A stretch of 64,000 nucleotides of DNA from NCBI GenBank assembly GCA_017509715.1, contig JAFWOU010000009.1, positions 34,500-98,499 of the forward strand, written 5' to 3'. Every line of letters starts with the position of its first letter. The stretch's first letter is position 1. Shown here in pieces: positions 28,201 to 35,217 of this stretch. Made by a program: the position numbers and the translations under genes. The notes beneath the pieces were generated by a model. The model saw nothing but the letters and a program-made list of their open reading frames with translations, was not told where the DNA came from and ran no database searches. Origin of the DNA: Paludibacteraceae bacterium (GTDB lineage Bacteria; Bacteroidota; Bacteroidia; Bacteroidales; Paludibacteraceae).

Positions 28201-29460
28201 TGTCTCACTGGTATCTACGACCATCTGTCCAAACGCGCCAGCAGGAGCTTTGAAGGTAGGCAGATTCAGTAGGGGCAAATTGCGGATTTTCTCAAAAGCC
28301 GACTTGGCGGTAGAAGAGCCCAAAGGCTCAGAAGGTGTCGCGCCGCTACCATTACAATATTCGTTGTTATAGCCCACATAGTAGTACGTACTGTCCGGGA
28401 CGGGCACGAACATATAGTCGGTCTTGTAGATTTTAGAAGAAGCTTTATCCACCGGCTCCATACAGTTGAAGTAATCCCATGTATAAATCTTCTTTGCCGC
28501 GGTAGAGTCGGCAGAAGATTTTGGGTTATCCACTTTACGGTATTTTTTGTAGTCCTGCTCGTCGGTAGCGAAGAAATAACTGCTGCAACGTTGAATCGGT
28601 TTGTCCAGCATGTAGAGACGGAAGAGGGTACGGTACGTCGGTTTATGTTTGTTATCGGCATAGGCATAAGCCGGAAAACCCGAGTAGCATGTGATTTGCT
28701 TTTCGGACCATATCTGCGTCGAATTGGTCGTATTGAAAGTCACCAAAGAGGCATTGGTGTAGGATTGCGGGCTGTTGGCTTTCGGAATGTCTAACATATA
28801 CACTTCGCGGTAAACCATTCCCAAGAAACCCGTGCCTATCGCACCGTTGATTCTACCCGATTCGGGATCTTGATCGGTACGGTTATACACAGTTCGTAAG
28901 GTTTTATTCGGATCAAAGGATTCAATGCCCGTATGATTTGTCGGAATGACGAATACGACATCAGCGGCCTTTGCATCGTTGTAATTTTCCGTGACGTCAC
29001 CGAGGAACTTAAAAGAGTCACTTGTTCTAAGTGTCTTACCGTCATTCCAGATCGTATAAGCGATACCACCCAAATCGTATTTTCCACGCGCCAAAGGCGC
29101 ACCGACCCTCCAAATAGACATGTCGGAGGGCTTCGTAGCGTGGGCATCCTGTTGTGCTAATTTCAGGTGTTTTCCGTCCGCATAGATGAATTTACCTTGG
29201 GCATTCTTGTAATGGAAATAGTCATCGCCCTCATAGCGCGAATAATTGACAACGAAATACTCACGATCCGGAGTAGAAGGGTTATTATCGTGATCCACCA
29301 TCACGGACAGCAGGAAGCGATCATCCTGCTCCAAGTTCAACACCAAACCACCATCTGTCGGCGTCCAACCTACAGAAAACGCGCGCATAGGCGCGAGCAA
29401 CAAAACGAGCAATATAAAAAACAATTGTACACCTTGTGCACGTTTCCATGGATTCATCAT
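19270..29460 (-). CDS. Giant secreted multidomain protein (about 3,396 residues) with T9SS-type C-terminal tail
   Basis: Start chosen at the first ATG (29460) after the promoter; the open frame to a TTG at 29475 adds nothing. A signal peptide occupies residues 1-30. Residues near 577-610 (G-Y-T-F-Y-G-W) form an InlB-like repeat. Two diverged blocks of roughly 500 residues (about 620-1150 and 1150-1650) share D-G-K-R-Y-F / N-G-Q-R-Y-F starts and a Y-I-D-I-(L/V)-D-T-(F/L)-C-(I/V)-T-L core. Residues 2135-2260 look like a jelly-roll ligand-binding domain ending I-I-D-D-I-C-I-F. The last 200 residues resemble the beta domain before T9SS signals, and the tail IIRNDQVLILRGGHVYTVFG matches tails of two other secreted proteins here. 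No catalytic domain is recognised; a surface adhesin or sheath protein is the likeliest role. Confidence 0.75.
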   Translation of the reverse strand: MMNPWKRAQGVQLFFILLVLLLAPMRAFSVGWTPTDGGLVLNLEQDDRFLLSVMVDHDNNPSTPDREYFVVNYSRYEGDDYFHYKNAQGKFIYADGKHLKLAQQDAHATKPSDMSIWRVGAPLARGKYDLGGIAYTIWNDGKTLRTSDSFKFLGDVTENYNDAKAADVVFVIPTNHTGIESFDPNKTLRTVYNRTDQDPESGRINGAIGTGFLGMVYREVYMLDIPKANSPQSYTNASLVTFNTTNSTQIWSEKQITCYSGFPAYAYADNKHKPTYRTLFRLYMLDKPIQRCSSYFFATDEQDYKKYRKVDNPKSSADSTAAKKIYTWDYFNCMEPVDKASSKIYKTDYMFVPVPDSTYYYVGYNNEYCNGSGATPSEPLGSSTAKSAFEKIRNLPLLNLPTFKAPAGAFGQMVVDTSETADNLGVKFEPAGYFLKVSSGKNVSMHDNGDGTWITEEMWTIDEEWVGKTIKATLMTGSSFSETDPGADVAGWSIDVFGSNVPVKDHDKLTPAGQSGYAQITTNSTAANGNMVFILANKDKWLRYDNNGLVGLEMPLQYPLEGSNTVTLLQPRIKPGYTFYGWCKKADGSSDTLKVGSTYTLTQTGADTLYALASYDGTLQIAISFLQDGKRYFLTHPGMGTGFRFARARHFDSWVNTWQGMENAQNLDTNYLSTYEVRCPINEIKKKEPGLDSLYFNEHVLDPRSYTMKGLVDSLTFYENFHPSKDEHIGLYYMAPNVILANNTWAGLFTTTSKAETSWPTFKQPYIPSAKIRSERFVEEYDPENKPDSLILKKRTNFAEPYVIYDPVNNQFNGQADSASATDFQLSAISVADEHYIILPDTAYAWSDTITFDFHEGEKTTEDIWSALIGKQLLAVMVVDGDTVYFHPNRDKIISDPNNLYLSPDFRITQIFEWIPDSRVTSVAAEDRVAYSTTGHYWHHTVTRGLNPPLNVKDASGNYIDILDTFCITLSQGRISKIKKYYGRWKKQGENDGLTISADGLTRQRNIIVKTKTYHYGEEQTRMVLKPEKERYGFGALAGQSQKINFILTRVHVRDLLDAQGAFVREDTISIDTLTAQLGMLPGKCTFRVGTAFEKVEAETSGRYATLSTKADNTSGVNYDTLVVTGYRYDNEDYDCNVRVPLIQAPLEGDELIWSVMHNGQRYFIMAGKGTTQDSLIFRQYTQKGNTLYKRVGGNQLIKGAKDTTNRDEGYITPWYFSYVNQAAQQLTLRIGLTASDTLHFNITSGTTPAVGDTTSTLTYVFTDVYANTNANYEEQVKLKYGLNQWLKFNGSALVLTTNELEADTFSWAYPLLEFNLLNNGTYPSHEQVVFGYNTNVSVSVKTAYQGYCEYSMLLNNKLTYFGRETRTSRAALINTDSESRWKTTCVIERIRDSRTTTESGIDVSEVNDNFVTTVKTTTEKPSPTEVKIGDTYIDIVDTLCVTLGLQKGAPDYRYKDKWSGFSTISDGNLKIPLVRRTYHEAPFDSLICTEANEVYHYSFPSTITKGVNDTVLLQFQTIRHHGTQLLNTSDEVISVISSTSSNVTHDIKKKGSATADSIIGMHLNDKDLAEVRLMDEYGNTPTWCKIKAKGDSTITVQCLSNGVRSPRSVDLYLVYVITLEEEQMNIVTYRLTISQASYFNYANNQQLVHTSGASGDPIGVDGLQQVHQNKRILYYYPDQDVELPIRERNFYGWWRWYREGNDVNGKDVSDSDIPDSLWRLAPRNVGKYNYPYHIIGDSVKVWDEEKKDSVKVLMTMGRWTVFHYRSKDYGSDGSKKDPPAKNARVAPPITDLGLATKPTLTYAVDISNYYDNLPLSLSQKNQVDTALLDTILEIKEPTLSIREVFELHPWTEMADTLDHYKSRITGDEKYPLAGEKYMEDHVVMAPTGTKLLLSTEQRYNYNNLHKTGLSESLLGYYMHDDNWSNWSADKVRQDTMIWCGGWDADCLWYIYNSKTQKYTRCDHPITESDDFLKVPVKNNVDTVYYCLRARSWKTLSDKSGEDSTVVGDYYFNICRYKICYHYPNIYGPKVETKSKKETRALITNDEIEQRYEVLERLNFDYNEPGNSYTVYPHPLPWADASYGYTYPETADLPHNRRHDETDFPNHGEYGLINRIGYTTYWFPMEQHGGASKGYMIYCDGMSSSGQVAALSLNKTLCAGQKMFLSAYVGNPSNQTKEVAKPNFIFSVQGSVNGTKWDDITTYMTGDLDPSDKWYQILFPINHTREGSGGEYVHFRVRIYNMASDFDGNDFIIDDICIFATKPPLIAYQASTACKEEGDTKDTHVILRVDYKGMVGSTGDGDAEVEEYNGHKIFYTVKGVNKSGETRFVRMEDGYVEEDTLKGSADPYKPDTLYGKVYIPLKTYEPTDSDSIFTNMNDLLDRFEETFTIHQEHLDDPSKPDTAIFREGYVYEVLEGESRPVKYLIHMANLNPEDEFTVHMYPDSSMLLSSICGLTSRLKVSNRMLLELNGMEQPYTEVMGMCVNSTYNVSLRVKGSLYLDSVAPIDLNGSCINDWLLYGDTAEASSKERYGYYYSDIKKVLRDVLRVEGANVNQFAPNLSSINKNVLKRNAQGKEFKQAGLDAYDMISSLVNNGFLTLYQRKQTVTVTTGDTAKFVIFPIVGTGTDALSKANIEVCPAPIFVKLSPDTSKAALPLIIGGLHRDSTQMRKPIEVLLSETVANDEFKLRVDSIAPKVGIKTITLSETNDPNFLDGIHTLSLIPDKDYLSDIADYYEKGDSILFVPAPDSYHMRPGYSYTFNINLQDYLGHDTIKGGCAVGTVPFILSVVPSYLRWEPQSEHSNGWNNADNWIAIDAHNNPIPTETHFAPMAGISVLIPKMEDGVPYPVVPPMPTEWKDSVQKVNFEYNTCNAIRFLPEAAMGQQQRMEYNDAVADMSMPYNKWAFRGAPVKGMISGDLFRANADLNGETPLWEVGEFDAAGRNHNTGNTSFWLSLYSRTTLRKGNGEDTEDTIRNATADWSKVTNGLSLPLPAGMGWAVYSRSHVANETSVVRLPKQDDKYYYYSRSGDKMYDLYEHNLQDLRTTVAGGSDAGKLAFHADYEEYTITNDTMANGTRVTTSSFVFANPSMGYLDIWGFVADNCLKQEIDYIDASGTHRTVSRAVAESKESPNSISNETRYLPPMHAMVVKLRDESAVNSKTLVLNAYRVLTEVEQKVPAVYVCGGGGGDQELAQAPRRMTAPLREGIMTVTAINPVSPRCNSRLILGQGYHEAIIQGEDAMLTTVNIDNFHMTNTPTTPFNIYAMNDGYGLSIDLRDSIVNVPVSFYMSALPYDPTTELWFTGVNNIDGSLVLYDALLDTERPICDGICITIETPTQNHERRYYIRRPGYMPDEQGTTTGNTITYETNHDEQAVKIIRNDQVLILRGGHVYTVFGQKIR

Positions 29461-29484
29461 ACTTTTACCACACAAAATTTCCTA

Positions 29485-29516
29485 CAAAAGTACGGCTTTT
29501 TATCGATATGTGCAAA
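29485..29516 (-). promoter_or_regulatory. Promoter of the giant-protein gene
   Basis: TTTG (29513-29516), 20 bp, TACTTTTG (29485-29492) on the minus strand. The ATG at 29460 is 24 bp past the -7 box. Confidence 0.8.
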
Positions 29517-29593
29517 TCTTTTAACCCTTTTTCTACCTTTAGGACATCTTTTCTGCTATTTCATAAGGTCTTTTTTTAAAAAGAAGGCAAAAA

Positions 29594-29625
29594 CTTGCAT
29601 ATTCCAAATTTTTGTAGTAATTTTG
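29594..29625 (+). promoter_or_regulatory. Promoter of the SpmA/SpmB-like gene
   Basis: CTTG (29594-29597) extended to TTGCATAT, 20 bp, TAATTTTG (29618-29625). Nearly the same sequence, CTTGCATATTCCAA, is used by the minus-strand promoter at 37695. Confidence 0.82.
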
Positions 29626-29652
29626 CAGCCGGTTTTTTGAAGCGCAAGATAT

Positions 29653-30885
29653 ATGATACTGAATTATATTTGGATAGCGTTGATTCTGCTGGCCGTACTG
29701 ATGGGACTGATCCAGGCCCTCTGCTATGGTCAGACGGATATTTTCTCCGAGATACTCAATTCCACCTTCGACAATGCCAAGACGGGTTTCGAACTCTCTA
29801 TCGGCCTTACGGGCGTGCTCTCGCTCTGGATGGGTATTATGAAGATTGGCGAACAGGCCGGTGCAGTCAACACCATCAGCCGCGGCGTAGCGCCCTTCTT
29901 CAGTCGCATCTTTCCCGAGGTGCCGCGCGGCCATAAGGTCTATGGCTCCATGATGATGAATATCGCCGCCAACATGCTGGGGCTCGACAATGCGGCGACG
30001 CCGATGGGCCTCAAAGCCATGGGCGAACTCCAGGAACTCAACACCGACAAAACCAAGGCCAGCAACGCCATGATCATGTTCGTCGTGCTCGGCGCAAGCG
30101 GCCTGACGCTCGTGCCCACCACCATCATGGCCTACCGCGCCCAGCTCGGTGCGGCTAATCCCGCCGACATCTTTCTGCCTACGCTCATAGCCACCTATGT
30201 AGCAACCCTTGTGGGTCTGCTCTGCTGCTGCGTGGCGCAAAAGATACGACTCACCGACGGCGTGGTGCTCACCACCATCATCGGTCTCACCGCCCTCGTC
30301 GGCGCACTGGTATGGGGGGCGACGCTGCTCCAGCCCGACGTGCTTGGTCACGTCTCGGCGGCCGTAGCGGCTATCCTGCTGCTGGGCATCATATGTTGGT
30401 TCGTCATCCAGGCGGCTGTGCAAAAGTTGAACGTCTATGACGCCTTTATCGACGGCGCCAAGGGCGGCTTCCAGACCGCCATCAGCATCATCCCCTACCT
30501 GATTGCTATCCTCGTAGCCGTCGGCATGTTCCGCGCCAGCGGCGCCATGGGTCTGCTGGAGCAGGGGCTGGCTTGGTGCTTTGCCCAAGTGGGTATCGAT
30601 CCCCGGATGGCCGGTGCCGTACCGACAGCCCTGATGAAGCCCCTCAGCGGTGGCGGCGCACGCGGACTGATGCTGGAGGCTATGACGGCCCACGGTGCGG
30701 ATAGCCTCGTGGGACGCCTATGTTGCATCCTGCAGGGTACGACCGACACTACGTTCTACGTACTGGCTGTCTATTTCGGATCCGTAGGTATCAAGAACAC
30801 CCGTCACGCTGTGGCCTGTTGTCTGCTGGCTGACCTGGCCGGCGCCATCGCCGCCTTCGTCCTCGCCGGAATATTTTTTGCATAG
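29653..30885 (+). CDS. Nucleoside-recognition (Gate) membrane protein, SpmA-SpmB fusion type
   Basis: A 410-residue polytopic protein with about ten helices. The two halves each resemble a nucleoside-recognition domain: F-x-L-S-I-G-L-T-G-V-L-S-L-W-M-G-I-M-K-I-G-E-Q-A-G and N-M-L-G-L-D-N-A-A-T-P-M-G-L-K-A-M in the first (SpmA-like), and M-K-P-L-S-G-G-G-A-R-G-L-M-L-E with G-T-T-D-T-T-F-Y-V-L-A-V-Y-F-G-S-V-G in the second (SpmB-like). Bacillus spmA/spmB act in spore dehydration. Fused forms are common in non-spore-forming Bacteroidota, where the transported compound is unknown. The TAG stop is followed at once by CAACGAC heptamers. Confidence 0.82.
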   Translation: MILNYIWIALILLAVLMGLIQALCYGQTDIFSEILNSTFDNAKTGFELSIGLTGVLSLWMGIMKIGEQAGAVNTISRGVAPFFSRIFPEVPRGHKVYGSMMMNIAANMLGLDNAATPMGLKAMGELQELNTDKTKASNAMIMFVVLGASGLTLVPTTIMAYRAQLGAANPADIFLPTLIATYVATLVGLLCCCVAQKIRLTDGVVLTTIIGLTALVGALVWGATLLQPDVLGHVSAAVAAILLLGIICWFVIQAAVQKLNVYDAFIDGAKGGFQTAISIIPYLIAILVAVGMFRASGAMGLLEQGLAWCFAQVGIDPRMAGAVPTALMKPLSGGGARGLMLEAMTAHGADSLVGRLCCILQGTTDTTFYVLAVYFGSVGIKNTRHAVACCLLADLAGAIAAFVLAGIFFA

Positions 30886-30886
30886 C

Positions 30887-30928
30887 CAACGACCAACGAC
30901 CAGGCTCTGTCCCGCAACGACTAACGAC
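30887..30928 (+). repeat. CAACGAC heptamer pairs downstream of a stop codon
   Basis: Two CAACGAC units (30887-30900), 14 bp of other sequence, then CAACGAC and TAACGAC (30915-30928). The same heptamer occurs at 59069-59096. Confidence 0.8.
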
Positions 30929-30935
30929 CAGAAAA

Positions 30936-31346
30936 ATGATAATTTTTCAAACAGATAGTATCGAGATGCCCTCCATCGACGAGGCCCGCATAGCGCGATG
31001 GATACGTGCCGTGGCGGCAGGCTATGGTTTCAGCGTGGGCGAACTGAACTATATCTTCTGCTCCGACGAGCGCGAACTGCAGGTCAACCGGGATTTCCTC
31101 GGCCATGACTACTATACCGACGTCATCACCTTCGACTATTCTACGCCCTCAACCATCGCCGGCGACATATTCATCTCGCTCGATACCGTCCGCTCCAATG
31201 CCGAGCAGGTAGGCGTGCCCTTCTTGGACGAACTCCATCGCATCATCATCCATGGTGCGCTCCACCTCACCGGCCAGGGCGACAAGACGCCCGAGACCAA
31301 GGCCCGGATGACGGCTAAAGAAGACCGGGCCCTCGCCATGCTGTAG
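30936..31346 (+). CDS. ybeY: Endoribonuclease YbeY (rRNA maturation)
   Basis: Metal-dependent RNase for 16S rRNA 3'-end maturation and ribosome quality control. The 136-residue protein has the core D-V-I-T-F-D-Y and G-D-I-F-I-S strands, then the metal site H-G-A-L-H-L-T-G-Q-G-D-K-T. The third ligand position, His in E. coli, reads G-D-K, as I recall for other Bacteroidota. Full length. It follows a repeat-filled 50-bp gap after the SpmA/B gene and may share its transcript. Confidence 0.9.
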   Translation: MIIFQTDSIEMPSIDEARIARWIRAVAAGYGFSVGELNYIFCSDERELQVNRDFLGHDYYTDVITFDYSTPSTIAGDIFISLDTVRSNAEQVGVPFLDELHRIIIHGALHLTGQGDKTPETKARMTAKEDRALAML

Positions 31347-31382
31347 ACAAATTGACGAAAAATGTGTATTCTGCATCCGAAA

Positions 31383-31414
31383 TTTGGTGCAGAATATTTT
31401 TTTTTGTATCTTTG
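31383..31414 (+). promoter_or_regulatory. Promoter of the PL1-type lyase gene
   Basis: TTTG (31383-31386), 20 bp, TATCTTTG (31407-31414). Leader about 24 nt. Confidence 0.8.
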
Positions 31415-31441
31415 CACCCGATTTCTTAAAATCGTTGTGCA

Positions 31442-34051
31442 ATGAAGAAACTGTTTCTCGCTATTATCTTGCTTTCTGCCTACTCACTGATGAGCGCGGT
31501 CAACTACTGTGCACCCGCTTCCTGGGGCTATGCCGGCTCGTCCGTCACGGGCGGCGGTAGCGCTACGCCTACGCTGGTCAAGAGCGTCAGCGAACTCAAG
31601 TCGGCCCTGGGCAGCAAGGCTAAGAACAAGGTAGTCATCATCACCAAGTCGCTTACCTTCAGCTCGATGCTCACCATCCAGAATGCGCAGAATATTACCA
31701 TCCTTGGCCTGCCGGGCGTGCGCCTCACGAGCGCCGAGCAGACCGCCAGCACCTCGGGCATCCTTTTCCTCAAGAGCTCGTCCAACGTCATCATCCGCAA
31801 CCTCATCTTCGAGGGACCCGGTGCCTACGACTGTGACGGCAACGATAACCTCTGCTTCGAGAAGGTGACCAACGCCTGGGTGGACCATTGCGACTTCCAG
31901 GATGGCTGCGACGGCAATTTTGACAATAAGAGTACTACGGATAATGTCACGGTCAGCTGGTGCCGCTTCCGCTACCTCAAAGCGCCGCGAGCCGGCGGTT
32001 CGGGTGGCGCCGACGACCATCGCTTCACCAATCTGCTGGGCGCCTCGTCGTCCGACAAACCCTCTGACGGCACCTACAACTTCACCTGGGCCTACTGCTG
32101 GTGGGACGAGGGATGTAAGGAGCGTATGGTGCGCTGCCGCAATGCCGAGCTCCATTTCCTCAACTGCTATTGGAACTCGTCCGTAGCCAACTACTACGTC
32201 GGCCCGGAGAATGCCAAGGCCTACTTCGAGGGTTGCACCTTTGCCGGCAAGGCCAATACGGCCAAGAATATCTTCAAGTCCTACGGCGGTACCAACGCCT
32301 GCAAGTTCGTCAACTGCGAGGGCAAACTGCCGTCCAATAGCGGTACGGTTAGCGCCCCCACCTATGCCTACGACCAGCTCGCGGCCGCTACGGCCAAGCA
32401 GTACGTCACCGACGCCACCTGCGGCGCAGGCGCTACGCTCGTAGTCAACACCCAGGGCGAGATAGGCTCCTCCTGCGATGGCGGTCAGACGCCTACCGTC
32501 GATCCGACGCCCCAGGACACCACGCCCGTCACCCCGCCGACACCCAGCGGCGACCTGACTTGGAATTTCTCCACCAGCGACTTTACGGCTCTCACCGGCG
32601 ACATCACGGCTACCACTACCATCAACGGACTCACCATTGCCGCTTCTGCGGATAAGAAAGTGACCCTTGCTGCTGCGGCTAAGACCGTCGAGGGCATCGC
32701 CTTTACCCATGTGCTCAAGACCGGCGGTACCGGCTCTGCGGCGGCGCGTAGCCTCAGCTTTGCTGTCACCGGTCCCTGTACCATAGAGGTCTATCTCATC
32801 AGTGCCAACGCTAAGTCCGAGCGTACCCTCAATATCTTCGCCGGCTCCTACGGCGGAACGCCGCTCACCACCATGACTGCCGCTACTACGGCTGCCAAGC
32901 AGAGCTATAGCTACACCGGCGGCGCCACCACCATCTACCTCGGTAGCGCCAATAGCGGCATCAATTTCTACGCCGTCAACCTCGTCTATGCCGGCGATAC
33001 GCCTTCCGTCCCCACCTATACCCTCCGCTACGACGAGAACGGCGGCGAGGGCGAGATGGATGACCAGGAGGCCCAGCAGGGTCAGGCTGTCAACGTCCAG
33101 CCCTGCACCTTCACCGCACCGGCAGGATACGCCTTCCGGGAGTGGAACGACAACTACAAGGGATCGGGTACAAAGTATAACATCGGCCAGTCCGTGACCC
33201 TCACGGCCGACCTCACGCTCTATGCTGTTTGGTCGCCCCAGACCTATACCGTCACGCTCGATCCGCAGGGCGGCGCAGGTGGTACCACCAGCATCTCGGC
33301 CGTCTTCGACCAGGCTATGCCGAATATCACCATCCCCACGCGCGCGGGCTATTCCTTCTTAGGATATTTCTCCCAGCAGAACGGTGCGGGAACCCAGTAC
33401 TACGATGCCAACGGTAGCAGCACCAATAGCTGGACCACGCCCTCCGGCGCTACGCTCTATGCCGCCTGGGAGCAGCAGAGCTCGTCCGAACCTACCGGTA
33501 CGGGTGACCTGCATTTCTGGTTCTTCCACGCTGCGGATGCCGCTACGAACGGCGTAGAGAACGACGCTACGATGTTTAGCAATATGGCCTCCGCCGGTAG
33601 CCAGATGGCGGGCTCCATCACCATCGATGGCACCAGCTACGCTATCACGCGCCGTACGGGCGACAACCAGCAGTTCGGCTCCTTCACCATCCCCGATGGC
33701 TATACGGCCGTCTTCTATGCCTTGGCCGTTTCGTCGGGTGGCGGTGACCGCCAGATCAACCTCGTCTCCGGTGACTATCGTCAGGAACTCAACGTGCCCG
33801 GCGGCGCCGGCGCCTACCAGCGTCTGGAGAGCGAACCCCTGGAGCCCGGCACTTATTCAATCGAGCGCGAGGGCAGCAGCAACGTCCGCCTGGGTATCGT
33901 CGTCATCCGCCTCATCGCTTCCGGCAGCGGCACCGGCCTCACGACGCCTGAAGAAAATGACGCAGCACGTAAAGTACTGCGCCATGGTCAGGTAGTTATT
34001 GAGCGTGGAGATCGGACGTATGACCTGATGGGTCGTCCGCTATCCCGCTAA
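31442..34051 (+). CDS. Secreted pectate-lyase-like (PL1) protein with InlB repeats and T9SS-type tail
   Basis: An 869-residue exported protein. Signal peptide about 1-19. A PL1-like right-handed helix covers about 20-340: N-I-T-I-L-G-L-P-G, I-I-R-N-L-I-F, W-V-D-H-C-D-F, V-T-V-S-W-C-R-F and E-R-M-V-R-C-R-N-A-E-L-H. These match the order of pectate lyase strands, though the Ca-binding D-G-x-x-D-x-(K/R) reads DGCDGNFDNKS. After a Pro/Thr linker (345-365) come a beta domain, two InlB/Listeria-Bacteroides repeats (about 520-600 and 600-680), another beta domain and the tail VLRHGQVVIERGDRTYDLMG. It probably degrades pectin or a related glycan at the cell surface. Confidence 0.82.
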   Translation: MKKLFLAIILLSAYSLMSAVNYCAPASWGYAGSSVTGGGSATPTLVKSVSELKSALGSKAKNKVVIITKSLTFSSMLTIQNAQNITILGLPGVRLTSAEQTASTSGILFLKSSSNVIIRNLIFEGPGAYDCDGNDNLCFEKVTNAWVDHCDFQDGCDGNFDNKSTTDNVTVSWCRFRYLKAPRAGGSGGADDHRFTNLLGASSSDKPSDGTYNFTWAYCWWDEGCKERMVRCRNAELHFLNCYWNSSVANYYVGPENAKAYFEGCTFAGKANTAKNIFKSYGGTNACKFVNCEGKLPSNSGTVSAPTYAYDQLAAATAKQYVTDATCGAGATLVVNTQGEIGSSCDGGQTPTVDPTPQDTTPVTPPTPSGDLTWNFSTSDFTALTGDITATTTINGLTIAASADKKVTLAAAAKTVEGIAFTHVLKTGGTGSAAARSLSFAVTGPCTIEVYLISANAKSERTLNIFAGSYGGTPLTTMTAATTAAKQSYSYTGGATTIYLGSANSGINFYAVNLVYAGDTPSVPTYTLRYDENGGEGEMDDQEAQQGQAVNVQPCTFTAPAGYAFREWNDNYKGSGTKYNIGQSVTLTADLTLYAVWSPQTYTVTLDPQGGAGGTTSISAVFDQAMPNITIPTRAGYSFLGYFSQQNGAGTQYYDANGSSTNSWTTPSGATLYAAWEQQSSSEPTGTGDLHFWFFHAADAATNGVENDATMFSNMASAGSQMAGSITIDGTSYAITRRTGDNQQFGSFTIPDGYTAVFYALAVSSGGGDRQINLVSGDYRQELNVPGGAGAYQRLESEPLEPGTYSIEREGSSNVRLGIVVIRLIASGSGTGLTTPEENDAARKVLRHGQVVIERGDRTYDLMGRPLSR

Positions 34052-34058
34052 GCAGAAA

Positions 34059-35102
34059 TCACAGGCGGACGCCGGTGATTGTATATACAGCATCGCCACG
34101 GATAATTACGATTTGTCCGTGGCGTATTTCTTTACGGCATGGAACGCTGACGGTTGTTTGATCCAGGCCTGACGGATCGATCGGATCTTCTTCGCCCAGA
34201 CGCAGACCGACGAGCACGGCATCATGGTCCGAATAGCGGTTGCTGTAGCTGGCCGAGGTATTGGTATGCCATACCACGGCGCCGGTGATCTGATCCGCCA
34301 TCGTGCTGTTGGCAAAGGCGTGGTCGATCAGCTCGTGCGTACCCTTGTAGATATACGAGTAGGCGTCCTCGTCATAGCGCAGCAGTTGTTCCTCATAGCC
34401 GTTATTCACGATGATCTGCATGGCCTCTTCCGCCATCTGGGCATTCAGGTCGCCCATGATCAGTATGTCGGGGTCTTTCACCTTGCTGCTGTTGTTCAGT
34501 CCACCTATCAGCCAGTTGGCATTGTCCACGCGCTTCTGTTTCGAGGCGTCGTCCGAACTGGCCTTGAAGTGGTTCATCGAGAGCGTGAAGCGCTCGCCGG
34601 TCGCCAGTTCTTCCCAGGCTTGGATACGCATCGTGTTCTTGTAGTACGTTACGTTGGTAGCGGCATAGTTGCTGCCGTAGGGCTTTACGGTTGCTTTGCG
34701 ATAGACAAAACCCGACTTGATGGCGTTGTCATAGCTGTCGCTCGTTACGTTGATACCGTCCGATACGGCAGCGTAGTAGTCGCCGCCGGCAGCAGTATTC
34801 AGTTCCTGCACCAGATACTCCAGTGTGATCGGCTTGGCTTCCACTTCGCAGAACGCAAAGATATCCGCACCCGAACCGATCATCATCTGCACGATCTTGT
34901 TGGTCTTGGCGGCGCGTCCGGCATCGGTGCTGTACGACGGGCGACTGGACTCGTCGTAGTTGTAGTAAAAATTCTCCAAGTTGTTGGCCAGTACGATGAT
35001 CCGTGCATTGCCCACGTTCGGCCGCTGCGGCAATTGCTGCTGTTCCCCCGCTGTCAGCGACCATGCCACCAACAGCATAATAGATACGAAATATCTCTTC
35101 AT
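34059..35102 (-). CDS. Secreted endonuclease/exonuclease/phosphatase-family protein with T9SS-type tail
   Basis: A 347-residue exported enzyme; start set at MKRYFVSIMLLVAWS, a signal peptide. The EEP fold is marked by V-L-A-N-N-L-E-N near the start, F-A-F-C-E-V-E (metal Glu), S-M-N-H-F-K, I-L-I-M-G-D-L-N-A-Q-M (metal/catalytic Asp and Asn) and S-D-H-D-A-V near the end. These fit ExeM/NucH-like extracellular nucleases more than lipid phosphatases. The last residues, EIRHGQIVIIRGDAVYTITG, match the tails of the giant protein and the lyase. Possible use: degrading extracellular DNA for phosphate or nucleosides. It converges on the lyase gene with a 7-bp gap. Confidence 0.8.
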   Translation of the reverse strand: MKRYFVSIMLLVAWSLTAGEQQQLPQRPNVGNARIIVLANNLENFYYNYDESSRPSYSTDAGRAAKTNKIVQMMIGSGADIFAFCEVEAKPITLEYLVQELNTAAGGDYYAAVSDGINVTSDSYDNAIKSGFVYRKATVKPYGSNYAATNVTYYKNTMRIQAWEELATGERFTLSMNHFKASSDDASKQKRVDNANWLIGGLNNSSKVKDPDILIMGDLNAQMAEEAMQIIVNNGYEEQLLRYDEDAYSYIYKGTHELIDHAFANSTMADQITGAVVWHTNTSASYSNRYSDHDAVLVGLRLGEEDPIDPSGLDQTTVSVPCRKEIRHGQIVIIRGDAVYTITGVRL

Positions 35103-35173
35103 GGTATGATTTTTTATAAACAATCAGAAAAACATAAAAAAGTTATCAATGGTCACTCTTATTTAAAATATCT

Positions 35174-35192
35174 GACTCCGGAGGCACTCCGG
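35174..35192 (+). repeat. 19-bp palindromic element, copy 1 (hairpin followed by T run on plus strand)
   Basis: GACTCCGGAGGCACTCCGG forms a CCGGAG-GCA-CTCCGG hairpin followed by TTTTTT on the plus strand. An identical 19-mer is at 60546-60564. Both flanking genes run on the minus strand, where the hairpin has no T tract behind it, so it is not an obvious terminator for dprA. Confidence 0.7.
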
Positions 35193-35217
35193 TTTTTTAT
35201 GTTTTTTTCTTTTAAAT

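Noticed and set aside
29461..29475. TTG start for the giant protein
   Set aside because: Five extra residues before two ATG codons would precede the signal peptide without benefit; ATG at 29460 fits the promoter distance.
35174..35200. Rho-independent terminator of dprA
   Set aside because: The T run is on the plus strand, while dprA and the nuclease gene are on the minus strand; on that strand the hairpin is preceded by A and followed by mixed sequence.
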